NCBI GenBank assembly: GCA_963698265.1
Contig: CAVOQC010000001.1
Coordinates: 992,001-1,056,000 of the forward strand
Length of the DNA stretch: 64,000 nucleotides
Direction of reading: 5' to 3'
From: FEB-7 sp963698265
Lineage (GTDB): Bacteria > Pseudomonadota > Gammaproteobacteria > Burkholderiales > Usitatibacteraceae
Shown: positions 32,561-42,979 of the stretch, piece after piece
Position numbering within the stretch: the stretch's first letter is position 1
Layout: each line of letters begins with the position of its first letter
Notes under the pieces: model-generated
What the model saw: the letters and a program-made list of their open reading frames with translations, nothing else
The model's database searches: none
Told to the model about the DNA's origin: nothing
Position numbers and translations under genes: made by a program

Positions 32561-32621
32561 TTTAGCAGTACTTGTTGAGTCGCCCCGCAAGCGGAGTCAA
32601 ATCGGCGACGGGCATTCGCCC
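32561..32621 (-). promoter_or_regulatory. conserved structured leader, copy 4
   Basis: Minus strand: hairpin GGGC/GCCC with GAAT loop (32610-32621), stem GTCGCC/GGCGAC (32604-32609 with 32579-32584), loop GATTTGACTCCG plus CTTGCGG, then ACTGCTAAA ending at 32561. Nearly identical to copy 1 over 80 bases, including sequence 3' to the stem. Confidence 0.65.
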
Positions 32622-32635
32622 GGACTACGGAAGCC

Positions 32636-32668
32636 GGTTTCTCGTACGGAGGGCCCAGGGCGTGAGCC
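32636..32668 (-). promoter_or_regulatory. palindromic promoter element, copy 9
   Basis: Minus strand GGCTCA (32663-32668), CGCCC, TGGGCC (32652-32657, one change), ten bases, GAAACC (32636-32641). The -10 is the weakest of the set, but the leader downstream is well conserved. Confidence 0.5.
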
Positions 32669-32779
32669 TGCCCCGGGCCGGCGCGGCGACATCGCTAGGG
32701 CCGCCGCAAGGCGTTCCCCGCATCTCCTTTTTCGCCAGAATAGGGGAGCGTCCCCAAACCCGATGGAGGCAATGCAGAC

Positions 32780-33124
32780 ATGATCGCCGTGATCTTCGAA
32801 GTCACGCCCGAACCCTCCCAACGCGAGGCCTACCTCGAAGCCGCCAAGCGCATGCGCCCGCTCGCCGAGAAGATCGACGGATTCGTCTCCGTCGAGCGCT
32901 TCGAGAGCCTCACGGAACCGGGCAAGCTCCTCTCCCTTTCCGTCTGGCGCGACGAGAAGGCGCTGGAATCGTGGCGGAAGCTTCCCGAGCACCGCGCGAT
33001 GCAGCGGCTCGGGCGCGAGAAGTACTTCGCCGACTACCGGCTGCGGGTGGCGGAGGTTTCGCGGGATTACGGCAAGGACGAGCGGGAGGAGGCGCCGGAG
33101 GATTCGAGGGTGGCGAATCCGTAG
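32780..33124 (+). CDS. antibiotic biosynthesis monooxygenase-fold protein
   Basis: 114 residues. The dimeric alpha-beta barrel of the ABM superfamily is recognisable: IAVIFEVTPEPSQREAYLEAA, IDGFVSVERFES, LLSLSVWRDEKALESWRKLPEH. Members include haem oxygenases and monooxygenases as well as proteins of unknown role. The C-terminal 20 residues are charged and unconserved in appearance. Confidence 0.8.
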   Translation: MIAVIFEVTPEPSQREAYLEAAKRMRPLAEKIDGFVSVERFESLTEPGKLLSLSVWRDEKALESWRKLPEHRAMQRLGREKYFADYRLRVAEVSRDYGKDEREEAPEDSRVANP

Positions 33125-33129
33125 ATTTC

Positions 33130-33163
33130 CCTCACCCCCGACCCCTCTCCTGACGGAGAGGGG
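33130..33163. repeat. CCCTCTCC hairpin repeat (REP-like), copy 2
   Basis: CCCCTCTCC and GGAGAGGGG separated by TGAC-like centre, preceded by CTCACCCCCGA as in copies at 46136 and 56820. Confidence 0.7.
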
Positions 33164-33172
33164 AGGAAGTGG

Positions 33173-33751
33173 CTAGCGGCCACGCCCGTCTTGTCGATCC
33201 CACCGGCCATCGTGCCGCCCCCGGTCGCCGTCATTGCGACCCCGGTTGCCATCGTGCCGCCCCCGGTCGCCGTCGTGCCGGCCCCGATAGCCGTCGTGCC
33301 GATAGCCGTGCCGCTCGTAGCGAGGCGAGTAGTGGCGCCCGCCGTTCACGTTTGCGGAGCGATAGACGGGTGCCGAGCGGTACGTCGGCGCGGAGTAGTA
33401 GACGGGCGGCGCGTAGTACACCGGCGGAGGCGAGTAGTACGCGGGCTCCGGTGCGTAATACGCAGGCTCCGGCGGGTAGTACGCAGGCGCGGGCGCATGG
33501 CGGCGCGGGGCGTAGCGCGGCTCGTCGTAGGAATAGTCCGGGTAGGCGCCATGGCCGTGATGCCGGTCGCTTCCCGCGAGCGTGCCGAGTATCGCGCCCA
33601 CCGCAGCGCCGGGGGGACCGCCCACTGCGGCGCCGATGCCGCCCCCGATGATGGCGCCGGCGACGGGGTCGTGCGCCGATGCCTGGGTCGGAACCACCAA
33701 GGCGCCGGCTGCGGCGGTGATCGCCGCGATCAACAGGGAAAGTTTCGGCAT
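33173..33751 (-). CDS. exported glycine-zipper protein with Tyr/Pro and Arg/Asp/Gly repeats
   Basis: 192 residues from ATG 33751 (GAGGAGG upstream). A signal peptide ends near ASA. A glycine zipper (GAIIGGGIGAAVGGPPGAAVGAILG) follows. The middle is a run of YYAPEPAYY-like Pro/Tyr repeats; the C-terminus has repeats of GRHDGDR type. The layout suggests a surface or outer-membrane associated protein; function unknown. The low-complexity tail may be disordered or polyanion-binding. Confidence 0.75.
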   Translation of the reverse strand: MPKLSLLIAAITAAAGALVVPTQASAHDPVAGAIIGGGIGAAVGGPPGAAVGAILGTLAGSDRHHGHGAYPDYSYDEPRYAPRRHAPAPAYYPPEPAYYAPEPAYYSPPPVYYAPPVYYSAPTYRSAPVYRSANVNGGRHYSPRYERHGYRHDGYRGRHDGDRGRHDGNRGRNDGDRGRHDGRWDRQDGRGR

Positions 33752-33948
33752 GGGAACCTCCTCGGGTGAGCGTTCACTGCAGTCTTCCCGGGCCACCGCG
33801 CAGCATCCGCGACGACCCGCCTCGAAGCATCTACCGGACCCCGCAAGAACCCACGGGCACCTGCTGCGAAAGGCGCGTCCGGGCCCGTCCTGCACGGCCC
33901 GTCCACCATTAACGCGCAAGCGGGGATTCCGTTGTCAGGTCGGACCCC

Positions 33949-34314
33949 CTAGGCGAGCATCCGTTCCAGTTCTCCGCTCGCCGCGAGCTTCTCCAGGTCC
34001 GCGGCACCCCCCACCAGCACCCCCTTCACGAACACCATCGGGAAGGTGGGCCAGCCCGTCCACAGCTTGAGCGCGTTGCGCCTGCGCCACTGGCCGAGGT
34101 AGTTGCCGTACTGCAGATCCCGATGCGCGATGCCGGCGGTGTCGAGCACGCGCCGCGCCTTCGCCACGTGCGGGTTCCACGCGAGGCCCACCACCACCAC
34201 GGCGTTCGCCGCGATCGCGTCCTGCACTTCGCGCACGATGTCGGCGTGCAGCCCGGCCACCTTGCCGCGGATGGCGGAATGGATGTTCGCTTCGTCGAGG
34301 ATGCTTCGCGCCAT
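33949..34314 (-). CDS. glutaredoxin-like protein lacking catalytic cysteines
   Basis: 121 residues. The thioredoxin-fold pattern of monothiol glutaredoxins is present: VVVVGLAWNPHVAKARRVLDTAGI at the active-site helix, W-R-R-N-ALKLWTGWPTFPMVFV containing the cis-Pro (TFP), and GGAADLEKL. Where glutaredoxins have C-P-Y-C or C-G-F-S the sequence is WNPHV, with no Cys at all in the protein. Redox catalysis is therefore unlikely; a structural or ligand-binding role is possible. Confidence 0.75.
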   Translation of the reverse strand: MARSILDEANIHSAIRGKVAGLHADIVREVQDAIAANAVVVVGLAWNPHVAKARRVLDTAGIAHRDLQYGNYLGQWRRRNALKLWTGWPTFPMVFVKGVLVGGAADLEKLAASGELERMLA

Positions 34315-34439
34315 GGGTTCTCGCCACGGAAGGGGAACCCGAACGATATCGCGTTCCCGCCGCCCCCGCTTCCCGCGCGCAGGTCAACGACCCCCGTGCA
34401 GCCGGCGTTGAGAAGCCATGCCCGCCGCCGCCCGGGCCA

Positions 34440-34466
34440 CCTTACCAATGTATAATTCCGGTAAGG
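34440..34466 (+). promoter_or_regulatory. promoter and operator of second VapBC-type module
   Basis: The inverted repeat CCTTACC (34440-34446) and GGTAAGG (34460-34466) flanks a perfect -10 TATAAT (34451-34456), 18 bp before the antitoxin ATG. Binding would block the promoter. Confidence 0.65.
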
Positions 34467-34484
34467 CAACCCGGAGCCCCCGCC

Positions 34485-34727
34485 ATGTTCGTGAAGATCA
34501 CTTCCAAGCGCCAGGTCACCTTCCCCGCCCGCGTGCTGGATGCCCTGGGCGTGAAGCCCGGCGACAGGCTCGAGCTCGCCGAGGGCCGGGAGGGCTACGT
34601 GCTCCGCGCGCGCAGCATCGACCTCTCCCGCCTCGCGCCCCTTCGCGGCAAGCTCCGCCGCGGCCAGGGCCGGTTCGACCTCGCGGCCTTCCGCGAAAAG
34701 CCCCATGGCCGCGCGGTTCGGGATTGA
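34485..34727 (+). CDS. AbrB-type antitoxin, VapB type
   Basis: 80 residues, with an AbrB/MazE swapped-hairpin domain (VKITSKRQVTFPARVLDALGVKPGDRLEL) and a basic C-terminal tail. It overlaps the PIN toxin gene by 23 nt. Separate from and not closely similar to the module at 29830-30464. Confidence 0.9.
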   Translation: MFVKITSKRQVTFPARVLDALGVKPGDRLELAEGREGYVLRARSIDLSRLAPLRGKLRRGQGRFDLAAFREKPHGRAVRD

Positions 34728-35103
34728 TACCTCGATCCTCGTCCGCCTCGCCACGGGCGACCCGGCGCGGGAGTTCGACGACTGCGTGCGCAGGCTCACC
34801 CGGCTGGTGGAAGGCGACGACGCGGAAGTCTTCGCCTCGAACCAGGTGATCGGCGAGACCTACGTCGTGCTCCAGCACCACTACGGCGTCCCCAAGGCGG
34901 AAGCGCGCGCGGCCCTTTCGAGCGTCCTGTCGAGCGGGCTCGTGGCGCCGCTCCACGGGCCGGGCGTGTTCGCGGCGCTGGAGGCGCGGGGTGGCTGCGG
35001 GCTCCTCGACCGCCTGATCGCGGACGACTACCGCATGGCCGAACTCGTCACCCTCACGCTTGATCGTAAAATGGCGGCCTTGCCGCAGTCGCGGCGCCTG
35101 TAA
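34705..35103 (+). CDS. PIN-domain toxin, VapC type
   Basis: 132 residues; PIN acidic positions in FGIDTSILVRLATGD, VIGETYVVLQ, DRLIADDY and LTLDRKMA. The antitoxin is the overlapping upstream gene. Downstream, 66 bp away, is the M14 peptidase, which has its own leader. Confidence 0.9.
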   Translation: MAARFGIDTSILVRLATGDPAREFDDCVRRLTRLVEGDDAEVFASNQVIGETYVVLQHHYGVPKAEARAALSSVLSSGLVAPLHGPGVFAALEARGGCGLLDRLIADDYRMAELVTLTLDRKMAALPQSRRL

Positions 35104-35169
35104 GTCCCCGCCCCTTGCGTTGACGCGAGGGCTGGAGCACGAGACTGCACTCTCACGAGGATTCCCCGA

Positions 35170-36885
35170 ATGTTCCGCAACAAGTACCTCGACTACGCCG
35201 ACCTCACCGCGCAACTCGCCAACTGGTCGCAGCAGCATCCCGACCTCGTCCACCTGGGCACGCTCGGCAAGAGCGCCGAGGGACGCGACATCCCCATCCT
35301 CACCATCGGTCCCAAGCCGGACGACCTCCGTCCCGCCGTGTGGATCGACGGCAACATGCACGCCTCCGAAGTGTGCGGTTCCAGCGTGGCGCTCGCGCTC
35401 GTCGAGGACATCCTCGCGATCCACCAGGGCAAGGACGAAGCCGGCGGCAAGGCGCTCCCGAAGCACATGGCGCAGGCGATCCGCGAGACGCTCTTCTACG
35501 TGGTGCCGCGCATCTCGCCCGACGGCGCCGAGGAGGTCCTCAAGAAGGGCCGCTACGTGCGCTCGAGCCCCGTGAACGACCGCGTGAACAAGGACCACGC
35601 CTACTGGGAAGCCTCCGACATCGACGGCGACGGCCAGACGGGCTACATGCGCAAGGCGAGCCCCGATGGCGAGCTGGTGGAGCTTCGCGGCGAGGACGGC
35701 AAGCCCCTCGATCCCCCGGTCATGGTGCCGCGCCTCCCGGAGGACGAAGGGCCCTACTTCAAGCTCTATCCGGAAGGCCACATCGTCAACTTCGACGGCC
35801 TGCGCATTCCCGACCCGTTCTTTCTTTCCGACAACCTGAACGACTTCAACCGCAACTTCCCCTACCTCTGGGCCGCGGAGCCGGACCAGGCCGGTGCCGG
35901 CCACTACCCGGGCAGCACGCCGGAGACGCGCGCGGTGATCGAGTTCGCCACGAAGCACCCGAACATCATGACGTGGCTGAACCTGCACACCTTCGGCGGC
36001 GTGCTGATCCGCCCGCTCGGCGACAAGCCCGACCAGAAGATGGACCAGACCGATCTCGCCATCTTCAAGCAGGTGGAGGCGTGGATGACGGAGCACACGG
36101 GCTACGCCACGGTGAGCGGCTTCCACGAGTTCCTCTACGAGCCCGAGAAGCCCATCCATGGCGATCTCTCCGACTGGGCGTACCACCAGCGCGGGTGCCT
36201 CGCTTACGTGATCGAGCTGTGGGATCTCTTCAAGCAACTCGGCATCGAACGGAAGAAGCCTTTCGTGGACCACTATTCGCAGCTCGAGCGCAAGGACTTC
36301 CTCGCGCTCGCGAAGCTCGACCGCGACGTGAACAAGGGTCGCGCCTTCAAGCACTGGAAGAAGGTCGCGCACCCGCAGCTGGGCGAGGTGGAGGTGGGCG
36401 GCTTCGACGGGCGCGTGGGCATCTGGAACCCGCCCTACGAGCTGCTTCCCGAAACCTGCGCCACGCAAAGTGCCGCGTTCCTGCGCGTGGCCGCACTCGT
36501 GCCGCGCGTCACCGTGGAAGTGGTCAAGCGCGAGAAGACGGACGGTGGCGCCACCCGGATCGAGATTCGCATAGCCAACGCCGGCTACCTCGGCACCTGC
36601 GGCCTGCCCTCGGCGCGCAAGCTCCCGCACGCGGAGCCCCTTCGCCTCACCGCCAAGGCCACGGGCGCGAAGCTCGTCGCACCCGCCGAGTCGGTGGTCG
36701 AGATCGGCCACCTCGACGGCTGGGGCAGCGGGCTCTACAACGGCGCCAACATCTTCATGCCGTGGACGCGCGGCAATCCCCACGAGAAGTTCGTGACGCT
36801 CCTCGCCGAAGGCAAGGGCAAGGTCGCGGTGAAGGTGGGGAGTTGCCGGGTGGGGTACCGGACGGTGGAGGTGGAAGTCGGCTAG
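35170..36885 (+). CDS. M14-family zinc carboxypeptidase
   Basis: 571 residues, without signal peptide. Zinc ligands H64 and E67 are in DGNMHASEV, the third His in TWLNLHTFGG, and the catalytic Glu probably in YVIELWD. The C-terminal 180 residues form an additional beta-rich domain (VEVGGFDGRVGIWNPPYELLP onward). Substrate specificity cannot be read from sequence; M14 family members of this length often remove C-terminal residues from peptides or deglutamylate. Confidence 0.9.
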   Translation: MFRNKYLDYADLTAQLANWSQQHPDLVHLGTLGKSAEGRDIPILTIGPKPDDLRPAVWIDGNMHASEVCGSSVALALVEDILAIHQGKDEAGGKALPKHMAQAIRETLFYVVPRISPDGAEEVLKKGRYVRSSPVNDRVNKDHAYWEASDIDGDGQTGYMRKASPDGELVELRGEDGKPLDPPVMVPRLPEDEGPYFKLYPEGHIVNFDGLRIPDPFFLSDNLNDFNRNFPYLWAAEPDQAGAGHYPGSTPETRAVIEFATKHPNIMTWLNLHTFGGVLIRPLGDKPDQKMDQTDLAIFKQVEAWMTEHTGYATVSGFHEFLYEPEKPIHGDLSDWAYHQRGCLAYVIELWDLFKQLGIERKKPFVDHYSQLERKDFLALAKLDRDVNKGRAFKHWKKVAHPQLGEVEVGGFDGRVGIWNPPYELLPETCATQSAAFLRVAALVPRVTVEVVKREKTDGGATRIEIRIANAGYLGTCGLPSARKLPHAEPLRLTAKATGAKLVAPAESVVEIGHLDGWGSGLYNGANIFMPWTRGNPHEKFVTLLAEGKGKVAVKVGSCRVGYRTVEVEVG

Positions 36886-36922
36886 GCGCCACGCGCCGGG
36901 GCGAATGCTGCGAAAATTGCGC

Positions 36923-37603
<681 letters not shown>

Positions 37604-37639
37604 CCGCGCGCTCCAGCCATCGCCAGCGACAACGAGCGC

Positions 37640-38875
37640 ATGACCCCGCAGCCCGATTCCCGCTTCGCCGCCTTTCGCCTCGCGGTGACGCTCGCGCTGA
37701 TGACGATCGGCGCGAGTGCGATGTACGTGGTGCCCGTGGTGCTCCCCGCGGTGCAGGCGGAGTTTGGCGTGCCTCGCGCCGACGCCTCGCTTCCCTACGC
37801 GCTCCTGATGATCGGCATGGGCGTGGGCGGCGTGCTGATGGGCCGGCTCGCGGATCGCTTCGGGGTCATGGTGCCGCTCATCGTCGGTGCGGTGGGTTTG
37901 GGGCTGGGCTACGTCGGCGCCGGGCTCGCGAACGACATCCACGTCTTCAACCTCCTGCACGGCGTGCTGCTGGGTTTCCTCGGCGTTTCCGCCACTTTCT
38001 CGCCGTTGCTCGCCGACACGTCGCTGTGGTGGGTGAAGCGCCGCGGCATCGCGGTGGCGGTGTGCGCGAGCGGCAACTACCTCGGTGGCGCCATCTGGCC
38101 GCCGGTGCTGCAGCACTTCGTCGACACCATCGGCTGGCGGCAGGGCTATTTCGTGATGGGCATCTTCTGCGCCGTGTCGATGACGCTGCTCGCACTCCTC
38201 ATGCGCGTGCGCCCGCCGGCAGCCACGAGTTCGGCGGGCTCTCCGGCCGCCGCGACCGGTGGCGGCCGGCCCTTCGGGCTCCCGCCCGCCACGGCGCTGG
38301 CGCTGCTCATGGTCGCCGGCACCGCCTGCTGTGTGGCGATGTCGATGCCGCAGGTGCACATCGTCGCGTACTGCAGCGACCTGGGCTACGGCGCGGCGCG
38401 CGGGGCGGAGATGCTCTCGCTCATGCTGGGCGTGGGGATCGTGAGCCGCCTGGCCTCCGGGTGGATCTGCGACCATATCGGCGGGCTGCGCACGCTGATC
38501 CTCGGCTCCTTCCTGCAGGGCGTGGCGCTGCTCCTCTTCCTGCCCTTCGACGGGCTGGTGCCGCTCTACGTGATCTCCGCGCTCTTCGGGCTCTTCCAGG
38601 GCGGCATCGTGCCGTCCTACGCGATCATCGTGCGCGAGCACTTCCCGGCGCGCGAGGCGGGCGCGAAGACGGGCGCGATCATCATGTGCACCCTGCTCGG
38701 CATGGCGCTGGGCGGCTGGATGTCGGGCGGAATTTTCGACATGACGGGCTCCTACCGCGCGGCGTTCGTGAACGGGATCGCGTGGAATGCCCTGAACCTC
38801 TGCATCGCCTTCGTCCTGCTGCGCCGCGTGGCGCCCGGCTGGCCGTGGACGCCGGCCGTCGCGGTGCGACAATGA
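37640..38875 (+). CDS. MFS transporter
   Basis: 411 residues with about 12 hydrophobic segments. The loop between segments 2 and 3 (GRLADRFGVMVPLIVG) is the MFS signature, repeated at the start of the second half (GWICDHIGGLRTLILG). Overall similarity is to monocarboxylate or oxalate/formate-type carriers (first segment ASAMYVVPVVLPAVQAEFGV). It is followed 46 bp later by a CoA-transferase gene, so an organic acid substrate is plausible. Confidence 0.9.
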   Translation: MTPQPDSRFAAFRLAVTLALMTIGASAMYVVPVVLPAVQAEFGVPRADASLPYALLMIGMGVGGVLMGRLADRFGVMVPLIVGAVGLGLGYVGAGLANDIHVFNLLHGVLLGFLGVSATFSPLLADTSLWWVKRRGIAVAVCASGNYLGGAIWPPVLQHFVDTIGWRQGYFVMGIFCAVSMTLLALLMRVRPPAATSSAGSPAAATGGGRPFGLPPATALALLMVAGTACCVAMSMPQVHIVAYCSDLGYGAARGAEMLSLMLGVGIVSRLASGWICDHIGGLRTLILGSFLQGVALLLFLPFDGLVPLYVISALFGLFQGGIVPSYAIIVREHFPAREAGAKTGAIIMCTLLGMALGGWMSGGIFDMTGSYRAAFVNGIAWNALNLCIAFVLLRRVAPGWPWTPAVAVRQ

Positions 38876-38921
38876 ACTCCCGATCGTCCACGACCCCTCC
38901 CGCGGCCGGGAGGCGAACGCC

Positions 38922-40132
38922 ATGACTGCAGCCACGACACCGCTTCCGCTCGCCAATCTCAAGGTGGTCGAGATGGGCACCCTCATCGCCGGCCCCTACT
39001 GCGCGCGGCTCCTCGCGGAGTTCGGCGCCACGGTGATCAAGGTCGAGACGCCGGGCGAGGGCGATCCGCTGCGCAAGTGGCGCCAGCTCCACGAGGGCAA
39101 CTCGCTCTGGTGGTACGCGCAGGCGCGCAACAAGAAGTCCATTGCGGTAAACCTGAAGGCGCCCGAGGGCCAGCAGGTCGTGCGCGACCTGGTCTCCACC
39201 GCGGACATCGTCGTGGAGAACTTCCGCCCCGGCACGATGGAGCGCTGGGGCCTGGGCTACGAAGCGCTCTCCAGCACGAACCCGGGCCTGGTGATGGTGC
39301 GGCTCTCCGGCTTCGGGCAGACGGGCCCGTACAAGGACCGCCCCGGCTTCGGCGCCATCGGCGAATCCATGGGCGGCATGCGCTACATCACGGGCTACCC
39401 GGACCGCGCGCCGGTTCGCGTGGGCGTGTCGATCGGGGATTCCCTCGCCGCGCTCTTCGGCGTGATCGGGGCGCTCACCGCCATCCACCACCGCGGCACC
39501 TCGGGCCGGGGGCAGGTGGTCGACGTCGCACTCTACGAGGCGGTGTTCGCGATGATGGAGTCGATGCTTCCCGAATACGGCATGGGCCACAACGTGCGCG
39601 AACGCACGGGCTCGTCGCTGCCGGGCATCGTGCCGTCGAACACCTACCCGTGCCGCGACGGCAAGTACGTGGTCATCGGCGCGAACGCCGATTCCATCTT
39701 CAGGCGGATGATGAAGGCCATCGGGCGCGACGACCTCGCGGGCGATCCGGCGCTCGCCGACAACGCGGGGCGGGTCCGGCGCACGGCCGAACTCGACCAG
39801 GCCATCGGCGCGTGGACCGCCACCGTGGATCTCGAGGAAGCCCTCGCGGTGCTGGAAAAGGCCGAGGTGCCTTCGGGGCGCATCTACTCCATCGCCGACA
39901 TCGCAGCCGACCTCCACTACCAGGCGCGCGGCATGATCGAGCTCCACAAGCTGGGCCACCACGACCTGCTGCTGCCCGGCATCGTGCCCAGGCTCTCCGC
40001 CACCCCCGGCGGCACGCGCTGGATCGGACCGAAGCTGGGCGAGCACACGCGGCGAGATGCCTGCGCTCGCTGGGCTACGGCGACGCGCGGATCGCCGATC
40101 TGCTCGCGAGCAAGGTGGTCCAGGGCCAGTAG
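38922..40132 (+). CDS. family III CoA-transferase (CaiB/BaiF), late frameshift
   Basis: About 402 residues. Family III features: KVVEMGTLIAGPYCARLLAEFGATVIKVE at the N-terminus, NLKAPEGQQVVRDLVSTADIVVENFRPGTMERWG, and GFGAIGESMGGMRYITGYPDR. The catalytic Asp is expected in the last of these. The final 28 residues are in another frame; two extra C residues, at 40050 and 40060-40061, explain it, and their removal restores HTGEMLRSLGYGDARIADLL. It moves CoA between carboxylic acids. Possibly in an operon with the MFS gene. Confidence 0.85.
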
Positions 40133-40171
40133 CGACCATGGGGCCAGGTCCGCGCGTGCACCCGGGTGCGA

Positions 40172-42920
40172 TCAGCCGGAGTTGCGAAGCCCCGCGGCGA
40201 GACCGTTGATGGTGAGGTGGATGCCGCGGTGTACCTTCTCCGCGGAGTCGCCGGCGCGGTAGCGCTTGAGCAGCTCGACCTGCAGGTGGTTCAACGGATC
40301 CAGATAGGGAAAGCGGTTGCGGATGGAGCGCGCGAGCGAGGGGTTGTTGTCCAGGAAGCCTTCGTTCGTGGTGATGGTGAAGAAGGCCTTCACCGTGCGG
40401 TCCAGCTCGGCGCGGATGCGCCCGAACATCTCGTCGGCGAGCTTGGCATCCGGCACCAGCTCCTTGTAGCGCGCGGCCACCGACAGGTCCGCCTTCGCGA
40501 GCAGCATCTCCAGGTTCGAGAGCATGGCGCGGAAGAACGGCCACTCGCGCCACATCTCGGCGAGGAGCTCCCTGCCCCGGTCGCCGTGCTTCGCGAGGTA
40601 GGCCTCCACGGCGCTTCCCAGCCCGTACCAGCCCGGCAGCATCACGCGGCACTGCGCCCAGGAGAACACCCAGGGAATCGCGCGCAGGTCCTCGATCTTC
40701 TGCGAGGGCTTGCGCGAGGCGGGCCGGGAGCCGATGTTCAGCTCGGCGATCTCGCGGATCGGCGTGGAGGCGCGGAAGTACTCGACGAACCCGGGCGTGT
40801 CGTAGACCAGTCCGCGATAGGCGGCAATGGCCGAGGCGCTGATCTCCTCCATCGCGGCGTGGTAGTCGGCATGCTCCTCGGGCGGGGCCGCGTCCAGGGT
40901 CGCGCGCACCGTGGCCGCTAGCAGCGCCTCGAGGTTGCGTCCGGCCGATGTCGCGGTTGGCGTACTTGCCCGCGATCACCTCGCCCTGCTCCGTGAGCCG
41001 CAACTCGCCCTGCACGCTGCCGGGCGGTTGCGCGAGGATGGCCTCGTAGGAAGGCCCGCCGCCGCGGCCCACGGTGCCGCCCCGGCCGTGGAAGAAACGC
41101 AGCCGCACGCCCGCGGCGCGAAACACCGCCACCAGTTCCGTCTCCGCCTTGTAGAGCTCCCAGTTGGAGGTGACGTAGCCGCCGTCCTTGTTGCTGTCGG
41201 AGTAGCCGAGCATCACCTCCTGGACGCCGCCGAGCGAGGCCACCATCGACTTTGCCTCGGGAAGTGCAAACCACGCGCCCATGGTCTCGGGCGCGCGCCG
41301 CAGGTCGCCGATCGTCTCGAAGAGCGGCACCACCTGCAGCTGCGCGACCGGCTTCTCGCCGGGGGTGACGAGACCCGCCTCCTTGAGCATCACCGCGACC
41401 TCGAGGAGGTCCGACACGCTCTCGGTCTTGGAGATCACGTACTGCCGGATCGACTCGGGGCCGAGGGCGGCGTGCACCTTCGCCGCGTGGGTTACGATTG
41501 CGAGCTCCCCCAGCGTCAGCTCCGAATACGCGGCGAAGGGCGAGCGCAGCGGCCGCGGCGTGGCGAGCTCGGCCCTCAGCAGCTTCTGCCGCGCCGCCTC
41601 GTCCAGCGCAAGGTAGTCGGGTGCCACGCGCGCCTCGCGAAAAAGCTCCGCGATCACCTGCTCGTGCACGTCCGCGTTCTGGCGCAGGTCCACCGTCGCC
41701 AGGTGCCAGCCGAAGCAGCGCACGGCGCGGCGCAGGTGCCTTAGCCGCCCTTCGGCGAGCATCGCCGCGTTGCCCGCGCGCAGGCTCTCGTCGATAACGT
41801 CGAGATCGGCGGCGAAGGCGGCAGCGTTGGCGTAGGGCTCGCCCTGGCTCACGGCGGTGCGGTGCTCGCGCCTCAGGCCCAGCGCGGCGGCGGTCGCCGC
41901 GAGCCTCGCGAAGATGCCGGTGAGCGCCCTCCGGTACGGCTCGTCCTTGCGAAACGGCGACGGGTCGGCGGACTGGTCCGCAAGTGCAGCCATCGCGGGC
42001 GTCAGATTCACCAGCAGCCCGGAGATGGGAAGCGCCGCGCCGAGCGCGTGCACCTGCCCGAAATAGTGGTCGAAGACGATCTCGGCCTGGCGGCGGAAGG
42101 CGAGCTCGAGCATTCCCGCGGTCACGAAGGGATTGCCGTCGCGATCCCCGCCCACCCAGCTGCCGATGGACATGACCGTGGGCACCGCGGCCGGCGCGTC
42201 GCCCGGGAGCTGCGCCACGGAATCCTCGATCTCGCCGTGGATGCGCGGGAGCGCGTCGATGAAGGTGTAGTCGAAGTAGGCGAGCGCGTTCTCGATCTCG
42301 TCCTTCACGCCCAGCTTCACCGCGCGCAGCATCCGCGTCTGCCAGAGTGTGGCCACCAGCCGGCGCAGCTCTCCCTCGGCCGCGGCGCGCTCTTCCTCCA
42401 GGAGGTCCGTGCCGTCGAGCCTTCCCAGCCAGCCGGCGATGGCGAGCTGCAGGTCGAGCGTGCTGCGGCGTTGCACTTCCGTGGGGTGGGCGGTGAGCAC
42501 GGGGGTGACCCGCACCCGGGAGATCGTGGCCATGCCCTCGGCGCGAGTGGTGCCGCGTTCCAGCGCGTCGGCGAAGAGGCCCCGCAGCGTGGAGGCCAGC
42601 GGCCTGGAACCCTTGCGCCGGTTCTCGCGGTGGCGGCGCACGTGGTGGCGATCCTCGGCGATGTTGGCCAGCAGCGAGAAGTAGCTGAAGGCGCGCACCA
42701 CCACCACGGCCTGGTCGTCGGTGAGGGCGTCGAGGGTCTCGGCGAGAAGGCGGCGGGAGGCCACGTCCTCCAGGCGCCGGCTTGCGACGGCCAGGCGGCG
42801 GATGGTCTCGATCAGCTCGTAGGTGTCCTCGCCCTCGTGCACCTTGAGGGTGTCCCCGAGGATCCTGCCCAGGAGCCGGATGTCCTCGGCGAGCGCCGCG
42901 TCCTTGTCGAATGTATTCAC
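40172..42920 (-). CDS. ppc: phosphoenolpyruvate carboxylase, frameshifted
   Basis: About 915 residues. Active-site His is in VLTAHPTEVQRRS; the phosphate-binding loop is FHGRGGTVGRGGGP and the second signature YSDSNKDGG. The C-terminal 250 residues (ATVRATLDAAPPEEHADYH to GLRNSG) are in a different frame. Deleting one base at 40940 restores GRRNLEALLAATVRATL. The enzyme makes oxaloacetate from PEP and bicarbonate. As the gene is otherwise perfect, an insertion error in the assembly is the likely cause. Divergent from the lyase gene, 59 bp apart. Confidence 0.95.
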
Positions 42921-42979
42921 GGTACGAAGCTTCTCCGAATCGCGGGGTAAAATCCACCCTTCCCCGAAACGACCCCGCC

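Noticed and set aside
38682..42920. Very long open frames antisense to, or running through, real genes (for example near 38682-42920, 49675-53283, 57804-61577)
   Set aside because: They are by-products of high GC; they lack recognisable domains and overlap ppc, argS/priA and gltB, which have clear signatures.
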